A stretch of 64,000 nucleotides of DNA, taken from assembly GCA_949358305.1 (NCBI GenBank), contig OX442314.1, positions 54,631,369-54,695,368 on the forward strand. The letters are read 5' to 3'. A model generated the notes under the pieces. That model was not told the origin of the DNA. It saw only the letters and a list, made by a program, of their open reading frames with translations, and did no database searches. This document shows, piece by piece, positions 27,782 to 38,659 of the stretch. Both the position numbers and the translations under genes were made by a program. Origin of the DNA: Strigamia acuminata. Lineage: Eukaryota; Arthropoda; Chilopoda; Geophilomorpha; Linotaeniidae. Within the stretch, counting starts at the first letter, position 1. Each line of letters opens with the position of its first letter.

Positions 27782-29374
27782 ATGATTAAGACACGGTCTC
27801 AATCACGCTCACCAAAACGTCGATCCAGGTCTCTGACTAAGAAGGCAATGGATCTCGATTTGAATCCGGAGTTGGCCGAGAAATTGGCCGACCTGCTCGG
27901 GGTGGATACGGGTGACTTCGCGTCACAGCACGACCTCGAGGAGGCAATAAAAGATCTCCTTGCGACGCGACAGCAGGCGCTGAACGATGCCGCTGCCGCG
28001 CGTAGAGAGGCTGAACATTCTGACCATATGGCATCAGAGACTCGCCAAGCGTTTCTCGACGCCGAAAGGCAGAATGAGGTGTTGAGAGATACTCGCTCGA
28101 AGGAGCTATTAACTCACACTAGTGAGTTGAAGGCGCTCGAAGCGAAGTACTACAAGATGAAAAGCAAGTTTGCTGGTGGGAGAGGCGCTAGTGTGCTCGG
28201 TTCGGGGGCAGATTCGGACATCAGTTCGGTAGCCTCCGTCTCCGATGAATTAAATTCGGTTGCACCAAGCGACTCCCTACCTGTCAATCCGCGAATGATG
28301 CAAGCGATGCCCGGCCAAAAGGTGAGGAGGTGGACCACTCCGCCTCTCGCCGCGGACGTCTCAATGCATCTCGGGGTTGAGGTGCCGGCAGATAAAGTTA
28401 TAACGCAGTCCAACATCCCCACATCTAAAGGTTTACCAGATGTGGAGCAATTGACCAAACATGTTGCGCAGATACGCATGGACCCGTTCTCGGGCGATCG
28501 CACGGCGGCAAGGACGTTTCTCATCCAGCTGAGATCGAATCTGTCCTTCGCCGAGCTGCAGCTCAATTATGTGGCTAGGCGTTTCTTGTCGAGATTTTTT
28601 ACAGGTGACGCCCTATCTTGGTGGCAATCGACGATGCCCGTAAAAACGTGGGATGAGTTCGAAGTCGCCTTCCAGACCCGGTTCGCACCTTCCGACAGCC
28701 AACTACTCGCGAAAGTAGTATCCATCAAGCAGGCGAAGGATGTGACGGCTTTGCAGATTTGGACGGACCTGGACGCGTTGTTTAACCAGATGCAGGTGCC
28801 GATAGCGGATGAGTATAAAATTAACTATGCTTTGGCAGCTATGACCCCGGAAACGTGCACTATGGCAGCGAACACCTTGGCATGGGATCACTCCTGGCTA
28901 GGATTGAAACGCTCCTGTGTACGTTTCGCCCCAGCAGCTTTGGCAATGGAAAGGTTCCGTGACCCGGCCAGCGTAATCGTACCACATTGGCATTCACCAC
29001 CGGCCCAGGCGTTGCCGAAGTTTGCTGACCTGAAAAGCGGAGATAGAACGCGGAGTTGGTTGAAGCCTCCGACGGGTAAGCCTGTGGCGACCCCTAGTGG
29101 GAAGCCTACGGAAACCCCGAAGACGGCCGCGACCCGACCCGCGTCTAACCTGCTGAAGGATCATGCGATCGCACCTACTGGCGCAGGTTGTTGGCATTGT
29201 GGCGGACCGCATTTTGAGCGTCATTGCACAATTAAACACAAACTCGCCGGTAAGGCTGCTGAACGCGTGGCCCACCTGACTGAGGAACTGGCGAAAGCTG
29301 TGTTCTTCACGAAAGGTATAACCGAAGAAACGACTGAGTCGGAAAACGAGCTGGAGCAGGCTCCGGAGGATTAA
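27782..29374 (+). CDS. gag: Element C gag
   Basis: 530 residues from the ATG at 27782 (MIKTRSQSRSPKRRSRS), a basic start. A predicted coiled-coil region (about residues 50-130) precedes a Gypsy capsid-like domain (about 230-370; I-R-M-D-P-F-S-G-D, W-W-Q-S-T). A zinc-knuckle-like C-W-H-C-G-G-P-H-F-E-R-H-C near residue 470 has one residue fewer between the second Cys and the His than the canonical CCHC. The frame ends at a TAA; pol is in the -1 frame and overlaps it. Confidence 0.88.
   Translation: MIKTRSQSRSPKRRSRSLTKKAMDLDLNPELAEKLADLLGVDTGDFASQHDLEEAIKDLLATRQQALNDAAAARREAEHSDHMASETRQAFLDAERQNEVLRDTRSKELLTHTSELKALEAKYYKMKSKFAGGRGASVLGSGADSDISSVASVSDELNSVAPSDSLPVNPRMMQAMPGQKVRRWTTPPLAADVSMHLGVEVPADKVITQSNIPTSKGLPDVEQLTKHVAQIRMDPFSGDRTAARTFLIQLRSNLSFAELQLNYVARRFLSRFFTGDALSWWQSTMPVKTWDEFEVAFQTRFAPSDSQLLAKVVSIKQAKDVTALQIWTDLDALFNQMQVPIADEYKINYALAAMTPETCTMAANTLAWDHSWLGLKRSCVRFAPAALAMERFRDPASVIVPHWHSPPAQALPKFADLKSGDRTRSWLKPPTGKPVATPSGKPTETPKTAATRPASNLLKDHAIAPTGAGCWHCGGPHFERHCTIKHKLAGKAAERVAHLTEELAKAVFFTKGITEETTESENELEQAPED
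29341..29347 (+). promoter_or_regulatory. Candidate -1 frameshift heptamer G GAA AAC, element C
   Basis: In the gag frame the codons read TCG GAA AAC GAG, nine codons before the gag stop. The pol frame is open only from 29338, so a shift must occur in 29338-29374, and this is the best slippery-type run there. It departs from strict X XXY YYZ because the first three bases are G-G-A, as in the known retroviral site G GAU UUA. Confidence 0.4.
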
Positions 29375-31259
29375 ATTCATCCGAAGTCTGCAAGCAAGCC
29401 GCTTCCTTCTTAGCACCCAGTGGGACTGATTTGGATGATGATATCTTTGCAGACGTCTCACCTTCAGAACCACACCCCTTCTCGGGACTTCCCGAGGTTG
29501 AGGTATTCGATATAGTACACGTTGCTGTTAGGGATTGGAATTGCCCTCTTCCCTACATCAATGTTTGCTTGAACGGCCATGAGACAAAGGCTTTGGTTGA
29601 CTGCGGCGCAACGGGTCCTTATATCAGTAGCGCTATGGCCGACAGGTTTAGTCTCATGCACCTGATTGAACCCTGTAAGAATCCTATTAGGGTTATGACT
29701 GGTGACAGAGTAACGAGTCCAGTTGGGATACTCGAGTTGCTTCTGTGCTGGAGAACTGGGAGTCAAAAGATCCGTTTCCCGGTGTTACCCTCTAGTTCGT
29801 GTTTCATCCTCCTCGGGTGCAACTGGATTAAGGGGAACAACATCGTGATTAGATTGCCCCGGAATGATTGGTTTCACCTTGATAACCCGGAGGAGACATT
29901 TCCTTTTGACCCCCAACCATATAGAGTAGACTTAGCGGTCCCTGTCGTGGACCAGTGGGAGCTCGCCGAATCCTCACGGATAGCTGGCGAATCTGCTGGG
30001 CCTACGCTTGCGGAACGTTTAATGTCGAAATGTGAACTGGATGATTCGCAGAAGGTGAGGTTGTCGTATTTAATTGACGAATACAGCCGTACCTTTAGCG
30101 ATAAAGCTGGTTGTCACCCGGATGCGGAACATAAGATCCAAACCGGTGACAACCCACCTTTTAAATGCAGAGATCGACCGATGAACCCCGCTAAAGCTGA
30201 AATTTTTCGCCAATTGGTGGAAGAGTCACTTAGCAAAGGTGAGGTTGAGAGATGCGAAAGCAGCTACAAGAACCCACCGGTCATCGTGAAGAAGAAGTGT
30301 GGTAACTATCGTCTTTGTATCGATTTCCGACAACTGAACAAGGTCACTGAGAAAGACGTCTATCAAATGCCGTCAATCTCTATGATTTTGGCGTGTCTGG
30401 GGGGGAGTACTTATTTTACGACTTTAGACTTGACTAAGGGCTACTACCAAATTAAGTTGAAGCCCGGAGACAAGTGCAAAACGGCTTTTGCCACCCCTGA
30501 GGGCACGTTCCAATTTACTAGAATGCCGTTCGGGTTGTATAATGCACCCAGTGCGTTTCAACGCATGATGGACGAGGTTTTGGGGGAAGCGAAGTTCAAG
30601 TGGGCTCTGGCTTTTCTGGATGACATTGTCATTTACAGCAAGTCATTTGATGAACACTTGATGCATTTGGCGGATGTGTTGGCCCGATTGGAGAAGGTAA
30701 ACCTGACGGCTAGCCCATCTAAATCGTTTGTTTGCCCTGCTGACTGGGATTTCCTTGGTTTCACCATGACACCTATAGGATACAGTCCAAACGGAAGCAA
30801 GGTGCAAGCGATCGTGGAGTATCCGCCGCCGAAGAACGTAAAGCAGTTGCAACGTTTTATCGGTATGGTTGGATTCTACGCGCCATTACTGAAAGATCTG
30901 AACATTACTTCGAAACCATTCTTCCTGCTCCTCAAAAAGGATATAGCATGGAGTTGGTCGAAGGAGTGCCAAGATGCTTTCACGACTCTGAAGCATCAGC
31001 TGGCTAATGGGATCGTGCTACCTTTGCCTGATTTTGCCCGCCCTTTCATCATTCACACCGATGCTAGTGCAGGCGGTCTCGGTGCAGTCCTCATGCAGGC
31101 TGATGACGAAGAGAAGGTGAGACCTGTCGCCTACGCTAGCCGCACTCTCCAGGGTGCAGAGGCTAACTACAGCGCTTCAGAGCTCGAATGCCTAGGAGTG
31201 GTTTGGGCTGTTAATAAGTTCAAGCCGTACGTGGAGTATTCAAAGTTCGTAGTCGAAAC
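29347..31259 (+). CDS. pol: Element C pol, first part: protease, RT, RNase H (split by hAT)
   Basis: The frame has no ATG at its start and probably follows a -1 shift from gag. It shows the protease with A-L-V-D-C-G-A-T-G (Cys at the usual Ser/Thr position), RT motifs YRLCIDFRQLNK, TTLDLTKGYYQIK, F-L-D-D-I-V-I-Y-S, and RNase H H-T-D-A-S-A-G-G-L-G-A. It is cut in RNase H after V-V-E by the hAT element and resumes in frame at 34811. It is otherwise intact. Confidence 0.9.
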
Positions 31260-31269
31260 TAAGCTTGTT

Positions 31270-31450
31270 AATCCGATCCGCCCCATCCGCCAATCCGCGG
31301 ATCGGATCGGATCGGATCGGATGCGGATCGTATGGAAATATCCGGCCGCCATTTTTTTGCGGATCGGTTCGGCGGTCCCATCCGCACGGTCAATCCGCGG
31401 ATGAGAATCCGCTGATCCGCGGATTGATCCGAGCCATCCGTACGTTGGAC
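31270..31450. repeat. Subterminal GGATCGGATC-type repeat cluster, left end of hAT
   Basis: Many copies of ATCCG/CGGAT in both orientations, including tandem GGATC GGATC GGATC near 31300-31320. A matching cluster lies at 34637-34800 at the other end. Such clusters are typical transposase-binding regions of hAT elements. Confidence 0.75.
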
Positions 31451-31679
31451 AAGATCAAGAATCTTTTTTTCTATAACAATAAATAACAGTATTAGGAATT
31501 TAGGATTCCTAATACTATTATAAAATTAAAAAGGATTTTTATCCATTTTATTTTTTGCAATGAAATGAATAAAAGTATATTGTTGTTTATTGTTTTAAAT
31601 CGTATAAGTTTTAATTGTATTTTTATTTTTTTTGCAAATGTAATTTTTTATTTTAAATTAAAATTATGATGAGATCAGA

Positions 31680-33770
31680 TTAGATGGCGTTGGCGTACCA
31701 AGATTTTAAACACATGGATGCCACAATACAATCTTCAGACAGTCTTCTTCTGTTGGGAGTTAGAAGGTCGACACCGCCAGAAAAAATTCTTTCAATCGGG
31801 ACAGAAGTCCCGGGGATGCATAAATAGTCAATAGCCATTTTGGAAAGGCAAGGAAATCTACCTTCATTTACCTTCCACCACGACAAAATATCCAATGGTG
31901 TTTCGGTTGAATTTTCAGCTCGTTTTTCTCGAAAATATCTAGTAATCTCGGAGTCCTTCGTTTTACGTCGCTTATTGGAATGGCCGAAAATGTCGTCAAA
32001 ACAAGTCGAAGTGGCAGCTTGGTCATCACCAGGAATAATATCAGTAACAGTAACATTTGTTTGTTTGTAGTTATTCTCGAAAAGTGAAATGAATTTTTCT
32101 TTAAGTTCAGCAACGTCGGTCTTTTTGTATTCACTGTTTTCTCGAAAATAATCCAATTTTAGAGTTGGATTTAACAGAGCACAAATGCTGAGGACAGAGT
32201 TAGATGTAAAAACTTTGTAATGTTCCAGCTTGGCCAAGGCTGTTTTTGCGGCTGTCGCAAGAATGTGCGAAGATGATGTCGAATAGCTCTTAAGGCCAGA
32301 GATTAGCCAGTTCTGTACTGGTATTATGGATGCACCCGTTGAATTTTTGGACATACTTACAACTTTTGTAGCTTGTTCAAATTTCTCCAAAATCCCCATA
32401 ACTGATTCGATTGCAGCCCATTCGTCCTCCGTAATCAATAGATCTCGTAAATCCGTATCTGTCGCAACAATAATCTTCAACGCCTTTTTTAAAACGACGG
32501 CACGTTCCATCATGTTGTATGTCGAATTCCATCTGGTTTTGACATCAATGATTGGAACTAATACTTTGATCTCACAATATTTGCAGGCATCAGACAGTTT
32601 TTCCAACTTCTGCGGAGATCGACGTATATGCGCAACTAATCGGCGCAGTTTGGTGATGATCGGCCCGTACTTAGGTTCGCGTCGATTAGTCTGACTAGTC
32701 TCGTCGTCGTCGTCGTCGTCGTGATCGGTTTCGTCTTGCGAACATTCTTCTTCTTCATCGCTGTCGTCTTCGTGGTCTAAAGTCGGTCTTTTAATCGTTA
32801 AACTACTCAACAATTCTTGCACCGCAAGATTCATGACATGCGCAAAACACCGCACCCGATTACTTTCTGTAATTTGTACTGCCGTATTGTTAACAATCTC
32901 GTACTGCTTGATGAGTTCTTTAAAAAATGTGCCATTATTAGACGCGTTATCGGTTGTTATGGCAACAAGCTTATTTTCCAAGTCAAAATACTCTAACGAC
33001 TGTACAAACGCGTCCGCAATGTTCGATCCGGTGTGCTTGCCTTTAAGAGGCACAAAATCTAACAAAATCTCGCAATGTGTCCATTGATTGGAAATCCAAT
33101 GGCACGTTATTCCAAGAATTGCGAGTCCATTAGGAGATGTCCAACCATCGTGTGTGAACGCCACACGACCCGGCGCCTTGTCTAACAAAGCCTTTACACG
33201 AATTTTCTTTTCCGTAAATGTACGGATCAAACGAGTTCGTATGGCTTGTCGATTTAGCAATTGTGTTTCGCTATTAGTTACACGAAACAGCTCTTTGGTC
33301 GCAGGATCGTCAACAATTCGGTGAGCCTGGTCAGTAGCTACAACCCACTTTAATAAAACTTTGGCGAAAAGTTGTTGTGAAAACGCTGGTTTGGGTTTGA
33401 TGTAGTTCGTCAACAACGGTTGAGATTGAGATTGCGTTTGGATCGGTCGGCGGTGTTCGGGTGGCAGTTTTAGTGGGTGGGACTTTCTCAAATGATTGAG
33501 CATATTACCCGTACTACTCTTAGCTTTTCCGGTGCAAGAATACAATCCTGAAGCGCAATATTTACATTTCATCTTGGGAATCTCGACTCCTTTTTCCTTT
33601 ATAACGGTTTCGACGAAATGCTCCCAGACTATACTAGTACGTCCTCTTGTCTCTTCAGAAGTAACGGTAGTTTCGTGTTCGGATTCTACATGCTCATTCT
33701 CTTCGTAGTCTTCGGTATCGGTATCGTCGTTACGGAAGCTACTGTCGTTCGAATTTGAATTGGAAGCCAT
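31680..33770 (-). CDS. hAT transposase (BED finger, hATC dimerisation domain)
   Basis: A 696-residue uninterrupted frame starting at an ATG (MASNSNSND). An acidic N-terminus is followed by a BED zinc finger at about residues 46-97 (W-E-H-F, C-K-Y-C, H-L-R-K-S-H). The catalytic core includes F-T-H-D-G-W-T-S and T-T-D-N-A-S-N-N. A long acidic low-complexity insert (E-E-E-E, then six D) follows. The C-terminal hATC region has SWWKVNEGRFPCLSKMA and P-I-E-R-I-F-S-G-G. All key motifs are present, so the gene may encode an active transposase acting on the flanking 12-bp ends. Confidence 0.93.
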   Translation of the reverse strand: MASNSNSNDSSFRNDDTDTEDYEENEHVESEHETTVTSEETRGRTSIVWEHFVETVIKEKGVEIPKMKCKYCASGLYSCTGKAKSSTGNMLNHLRKSHPLKLPPEHRRPIQTQSQSQPLLTNYIKPKPAFSQQLFAKVLLKWVVATDQAHRIVDDPATKELFRVTNSETQLLNRQAIRTRLIRTFTEKKIRVKALLDKAPGRVAFTHDGWTSPNGLAILGITCHWISNQWTHCEILLDFVPLKGKHTGSNIADAFVQSLEYFDLENKLVAITTDNASNNGTFFKELIKQYEIVNNTAVQITESNRVRCFAHVMNLAVQELLSSLTIKRPTLDHEDDSDEEEECSQDETDHDDDDDDETSQTNRREPKYGPIITKLRRLVAHIRRSPQKLEKLSDACKYCEIKVLVPIIDVKTRWNSTYNMMERAVVLKKALKIIVATDTDLRDLLITEDEWAAIESVMGILEKFEQATKVVSMSKNSTGASIIPVQNWLISGLKSYSTSSSHILATAAKTALAKLEHYKVFTSNSVLSICALLNPTLKLDYFRENSEYKKTDVAELKEKFISLFENNYKQTNVTVTDIIPGDDQAATSTCFDDIFGHSNKRRKTKDSEITRYFREKRAENSTETPLDILSWWKVNEGRFPCLSKMAIDYLCIPGTSVPIERIFSGGVDLLTPNRRRLSEDCIVASMCLKSWYANAI

Positions 33771-34636
33771 TTGCCGGATTCGGAAATGGAAGGTCGAAGG
33801 ACGGAATGGTATGGCAGTTCATTTGTGTTGCGGTGGTTATATACTACTAGAACTATTGAACGTAATATCAACGCATTGTAATGAATGTGATTTTTTACGT
33901 TGACGTCTAACCAACGTGAACGTAATGTGATCGCATGGTTTGGTTGGTACGGGTTACTTTGATCGTATTCTTATTTCTTAATTTGTTATTGTTATTGTTA
34001 TTATTTGTTATTATTTATTATTATTACTATTAGCGTGATAGCGTCATATTCATAGATTAGGTTTTAAATGAATATACAAACTTTTTCACCGAATCAAACA
34101 ACAGTTTAATGAGGTTGAAGGAATACAATATTATTTTTATTTACATCAATAATAAATAAATAAAGTAATGAATTATGTTGATGTTGAATTGAATAAAAAT
34201 ACAAAAACGATTGTGTTGTGAATACTGAATTGTGATCGAACAAAACGTTGCACGTCGCACGCTTTCTTCGTTTTGACTTTTCAATTCGGGCGCAAACTTA
34301 GTAATGGTATGGACTAATGGTAATCATCTGAAACAATCATCTGAAAAAAAATTAAGAAATGGTAAAATGAATCAAAAATGGATTAAAAATTATTGGTATT
34401 ACACAAACACAAACACAAACCTGAACTGATATACTGATATTCGTGATCCGTGAAGAACTGAAGTTTGAAGAAAACATCGCACGTTTTATTCGTTTTTATT
34501 AGAAACGAAGAAAGCATTTTCACCAAATTTGCCCCGAATTCAAAACTATTGAATTCGGGACAAATTTGGTGAATCTGAATTGAAATAAAGGCAGAAAAAA
34601 GTCTTGAAAAAATAAAAGCAAAAAAAGGTTTAAATC
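33771..34636. other. hAT non-coding region upstream of the transposase
   Basis: AT-rich, holding the probable transposase promoter. No ORF was supported. An inverted pair near 34520-34570 (TTCACCAAATTTG / CAAATTTGGTGAA) can form a hairpin. Confidence 0.5.
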
Positions 34637-34800
34637 CGCAATTCGATCCGACATATCCGTGGATCGGATCGGATTAGGCGGAAATTGATCCAGATTGTGC
34701 GGTTCATCCGCACGGATCGGATCGGATTGACTTTCCGCCAATCCGCGAAATTCGGATCGGATGCGGATTGGCCAGAAATCCGAATCCAATCCGATCCGTT
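34637..34800. repeat. Subterminal GGATCGGATC-type repeat cluster, right end of hAT
   Basis: Repeated GGATCGGATCGGATT and ATCCGCAC-type motifs in both orientations up to the terminal inverted repeat, mirroring 31270-31450. Confidence 0.75.
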
Positions 34801-34810
34801 AACAAGCTTA

Positions 34811-36625
34811 GTCGAAACAGACCATATGGCTCTTAAGTGGCTTATGTCATGCGAGAATCCGTCCGGTCGTTTGGCTCGATGGGCTATGAAACTTCAGCAG
34901 GAGGATTTTATTATTAAATACCGAAAAGGTGTAGACAACAAGGTGGCTGATGCGCTCTCACGAGTGAGCCTAGATGACGACTTAACGACATCAGAGGCTC
35001 TACCCGGAGAAGCGAACGCACTTTTGCTGTCACACTCACTTTTGGCCTCTGGGTCGGCTGATCTAACTATGTCTCTCGATGAGATACGGACGGGTCAGTT
35101 GGCCGACGCCGATTGTGCGATCCTAATTAAGTGGTTGAAGATGGAGAAAGGAGACGAGACGTCCCTATCCCAACTCTCACCGCTCATGCTACAGTACAAG
35201 ACTGACTTTATGTTAGCTTCAAACGGAGTGTTGTATATAAACGCCCCGTTGAAGACAGATATGTTCTTGGAAAACACGGAATATGGCTCCGGACTAAAAA
35301 TCGTGGTGCCTGTTTCGTTACATGACCGCTGTCTCAAGGTTGTGCACGACCACCCGTTGTCCGGACATGGCGGTGTCGATGTTACGACTGAGAGATTACG
35401 TCGGAGTTTTTTCTGGCCCGGGTTTAGACGCAGTGTGCGGGAATACATCGCAAGGTGTGACCGTTGCCAGCGCTGCAAACCTGTGCAGAGGAAACCAACC
35501 GGACTCCTGATGCCAGTTTCACCAATGATAGGCCGATTCGAAAGACTCGGAGTCGACTTCATGGGCCCGAAACCAATGACGAGAGACCGGAACAGGTATA
35601 TTCTGGTGATTGTGGACTATGCCACTGGATGGGTTGAGGCTACGGCGATGCGGACGGCGAAAATTTCAAGTGTCGTGCCCGTGTTGTTGCGTTTCTTTCA
35701 TAATCATGGATGCCCTCGGTTCATCGTAAGTGATAACGGAAAACAATTTATTTCAGAGGTATACAATGAGTTGTGCAGGGAGGCAGGTGTCACTCCGTTA
35801 AGGACGTCACCATATCACCCGCAAACTAATTACACCGAACGAGTCAATCGGAACATTAAAATTATGCTTCAGATTTTCACGTCCGAACATGACCAGTGGG
35901 ACCGATGCATCAATAGCATTAATTTCGCCTTGCGCACGGCCCCATCGGCAACAACGGGTTTATCACCAGCAATGCTAACGTATCTCCGTGAGTTACGTCC
36001 GTTTTGGGATAGTCGCGGTGTGGCTCTGGATGCACCCTTCGACCCCGAGCAGCCGTACGACACGGTGAGAATGTTGGTCTCTAGGATGGATGTGTTGTTG
36101 AAGGCAGCGCTCAAAAATAAGTCGCTGGCTAAACAGAAACAGAAGTCTTATTACGATCAACATCGTAGCGACGATACATTTGAGGTGGATGATTTAGTAT
36201 TGCTTCGAACTCACCCACTGTCGGTTAAAGCGCTCCGTTATGCTGCGTCGTTGGAAGATCGATTCGAAGGCCCGTACGTTGTCACAAAGGTCATCAGTCC
36301 TTTGGTGTACACGGTGGCAACGCCGATTACGCTGAAATGTAATGGTCCGGTAAATATTGTGAACTTGAGGCGGTATATACCACCCGAGTCCACACCCACC
36401 TGGCCGGTAGCCGAGGATGCGGCGGAAACGGTTCCACCTGTTGAGGTCATCGAACCTGCAGCTGAGGGCCCGCCGCCAACTCCTGTGGCTCCGCCTACCG
36501 AAGTAACCGGAGTTAAACGTAAAACGAAGCGTGCGAGGAAGAAACCGATGAGGATTTCTCCGCGACGCCCGGTTTTAGGTAAACGGCTACGTAACAAGCC
36601 GTTGAGATTCCGTGATGACCATTAA
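34811..36625 (+). CDS. pol: Element C pol, second part: RNase H end and integrase
   Basis: Continues the pol frame with V-E-T-D-H-M-A-L-K-W-L and V-A-D-A-L-S-R of RNase H. The integrase finger follows (H-D-H-P-L-S-G-H ... C-D-R-C-Q-R-C), then the DDE core (V-D-F-M-G-P, V-S-D-N-G-K-Q-F, Y-T-E-R-V-N-R) and a GPY-type C-terminal domain (F-E-G-P-Y-V-V). The tail is Pro- then Arg/Lys-rich, which may aid nuclear or chromatin targeting. No disabling change was seen in this part. Confidence 0.9.
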   Translation, partial: VETDHMALKWLMSCENPSGRLARWAMKLQQEDFIIKYRKGVDNKVADALSRVSLDDDLTTSEALPGEANALLLSHSLLASGSADLTMSLDEIRTGQLADADCAILIKWLKMEKGDETSLSQLSPLMLQYKTDFMLASNGVLYINAPLKTDMFLENTEYGSGLKIVVPVSLHDRCLKVVHDHPLSGHGGVDVTTERLRRSFFWPGFRRSVREYIARCDRCQRCKPVQRKPTGLLMPVSPMIGRFERLGVDFMGPKPMTRDRNRYILVIVDYATGWVEATAMRTAKISSVVPVLLRFFHNHGCPRFIVSDNGKQFISEVYNELCREAGVTPLRTSPYHPQTNYTERVNRNIKIMLQIFTSEHDQWDRCINSINFALRTAPSATTGLSPAMLTYLRELRPFWDSRGVALDAPFDPEQPYDTVRMLVSRMDVLLKAALKNKSLAKQKQKSYYDQHRSDDTFEVDDLVLLRTHPLSVKALRYAASLEDRFEGPYVVTKVISPLVYTVATPITLKCNGPVNIVNLRRYIPPESTPTWPVAEDAAETVPPVEVIEPAAEGPPPTPVAPPTEVTGVKRKTKRARKKPMRISPRRPVLGKRLRNKPLRFRDDH

Positions 36626-38659
36626 CCGCGTTTTCACGTTTCCGTGAAACCACGTGTTGATGACTGAGTCGCTGAAGTGACGTCACGGCATCTTCCGGTG
36701 GACGCGTAGCCATGGCAACGATGGAAACATCGTGGCCGCTATTTTTCAAGCAAGTTATTTTGCTGAAATATTAATTCCAACACATGTGGACATCTGGTGG
36801 AAATGGTTTCCTGCAATAAACCAATTTTGTTGTGCTATTTTTCTTATCTTACGTCCCCATGGAATATTTTTCGATGGAATATTGGGATTGCCCCAATAAA
36901 GGGGAGGAGGGGGAGCTAGGTCTCCAATCACAGGGCAGGGGTCGGGTATTGTTTAGACCCAAAGGCACTTGGTCGAGGGTTTTCACATCCTGTTTCCCCA
37001 TTCTGTGTTGAGTGTTTACACTGTCAACATCAGTTTTTCCCTCTCGTTTGCGCCGAAATTTTTCGCCGAGAAGTTATCTTTCTTCGCAATGAAGGTAAGA
37101 CTGGTTCGTTTTGGACTTTGTCCGTTCTTGTTTAACATCACTTGTTGCCATTTGCTCATCCCTTGCCCCTCTCCCCTCATTCCGTCTTGAATTACGTTCA
37201 TCGCAATGCAAGCGGCAGCTTCGGCCGCCGTTAGCAGGCGCGGATGCAGGTTGGGAGTTTTTCACAAAACTGCACCGCATCTGAACTAAGTCACAGAAAC
37301 ACTTAGGGAGAAATCTCAATTTGTGTTCTTGACTTGATTCCACAAACATTTGTGTGAGAAAAGCTTGGTTTTCCCTCGTTTTTCCGCACGGATCGTGTTC
37401 GGGCGGCGATCAGTTTCACTTTTCGTTCGCCACCGCGATCATCATTTCTCCTTCTATTTTTCCTTTTTTCCTTTTTCCTTCTTGTATTTTTTTTTACATG
37501 GGCAGTTTATTTTCTTTTTTTTCTTTTCGAGTCTCACGAATAGTTTTTCTTTTTTTTCTCTCATTCTATCACCGTTTTCCCACACCTTTCGTTAGTTTAG
37601 CGGGATGCGGTGGCGAATCTTGTGAGGAACCAATGCCGTTTTTATGGGTATCTGGGTCCCACAAAGATCTCGCGCGTTACCAGTATAAGATCCGACTTGT
37701 GGTCAGACTTGGTGGAGACAGTCAGCTTAGCGACGCCCCTCCAGTCATTGACCGCAAGCCGCAGAAACAATGCGGAAAGCGAGGAAAGGTCAACCGCGAC
37801 GAGGGGGGATTAGTCCCTAATCCCTCGGCGGCGCGGTGTGATCTTCCAATCCCAACTTGTTCTTTAATTCCCTTTGCTTTTAGTTTTACTGTTTGTTGGG
37901 TTTCTTGCTTCTTTTTCCTTGATAGCTTGTTGTTTACGAGATATTACGGCAAGTGGGAGTTTATTCTTTTTCTCCTTCTGCTTCGCCATCTCAAGTCTTA
38001 AAAAATTTCGAACATTTCTTCTGAGGATCAGGTCTTAATTTATCTAGCTTAGTTTTTTACTTTCTAAATTTTCCCTTTCCTCCGTTTTTCGAGTTGTTTT
38101 TCAGCCAGCGGCGGCGCACGGTCGGAACGGTTTCGACCATCCACCGATCGCCTGTTGCTGGTGTTGAATTGGCTTTCATTATTATCTTCAATCTCACTTG
38201 GGGATTCTGGGAACCAAGACGGCACGGATAATCGGCTCATTGCGGCACGTTGGCTCAGAACGTTCCGCCATGACAGTTGCGATCTCCGTAACGGCTGTGG
38301 TCCTATGATCCTCCCTAGTGGTCAGGAAGAAACGGCGGCGAGCAGTTTAAACACTCATCGCACTGCCGCTGCATCTCACATCGAAAACGTGCAACTGCTT
38401 CACCAGTCGTAGTTTTTCGATGGGACGTTATCAGGCGTAACTTCGAAGCAAACTTCCGCTCGCTCGAAGACTCCGCCGATATTGTGAACCAGTGACGCAA
38501 TGTGTTCTCACGCATGCGCGCTGACCAGACGCTGAGAAGCAGGTTTTACCGCGCTCTCGCGTCACTTATCTCAACTCCACTGTTGCCAGCTGCTCCTTGA
38601 ATGATTTTTCTTCTACTTTAATTATTGGTATTAATTTTACTTTATTGATTTTGTTATAG
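36626..38659 (+). other. 2 kb spacer between pol and ORF3 of element C
   Basis: Largely T/C-rich and apparently non-coding. A purine-rich run AAAGGGGAGGAGGGGGAG near 36897-36915 looks like a polypurine tract but no LTR follows. The spacer ends with a pyrimidine-rich stretch and TTGTTATAG, a good splice acceptor ending at 38659, so ORF3 may be expressed from a spliced RNA. A 215-codon Phe-rich frame at 37354-38001 is probably a composition artefact. Confidence 0.45.

Larger units (their letters stand above)
31260..34810 (-). mobile_element. 3.55 kb hAT transposon inserted in RNase H of element C
   Basis: Perfect 12-bp terminal inverted repeats TAAGCTTGTTAA and an exact 8-bp target duplication GTCGAAAC (31252-31259 and 34811-34818). 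It carries one transposase gene on the minus strand. Both subterminal regions are dense in GGATCGGATC-type repeats. Removing the element and one duplication restores the pol frame. Confidence 0.95.

Noticed and set aside
36897-36915. Purine run as the polypurine tract of element C
   Set aside because: No LTR start follows; the true tract is next to the LTR at 48193.
37354-38001. 215-codon hydrophobic frame in the C spacer that could suggest an envelope-like protein
   Set aside because: Phe/Ser/Leu content follows from T/C-rich DNA; no signal-peptide arrangement, Cys pattern or conserved copy supports it.
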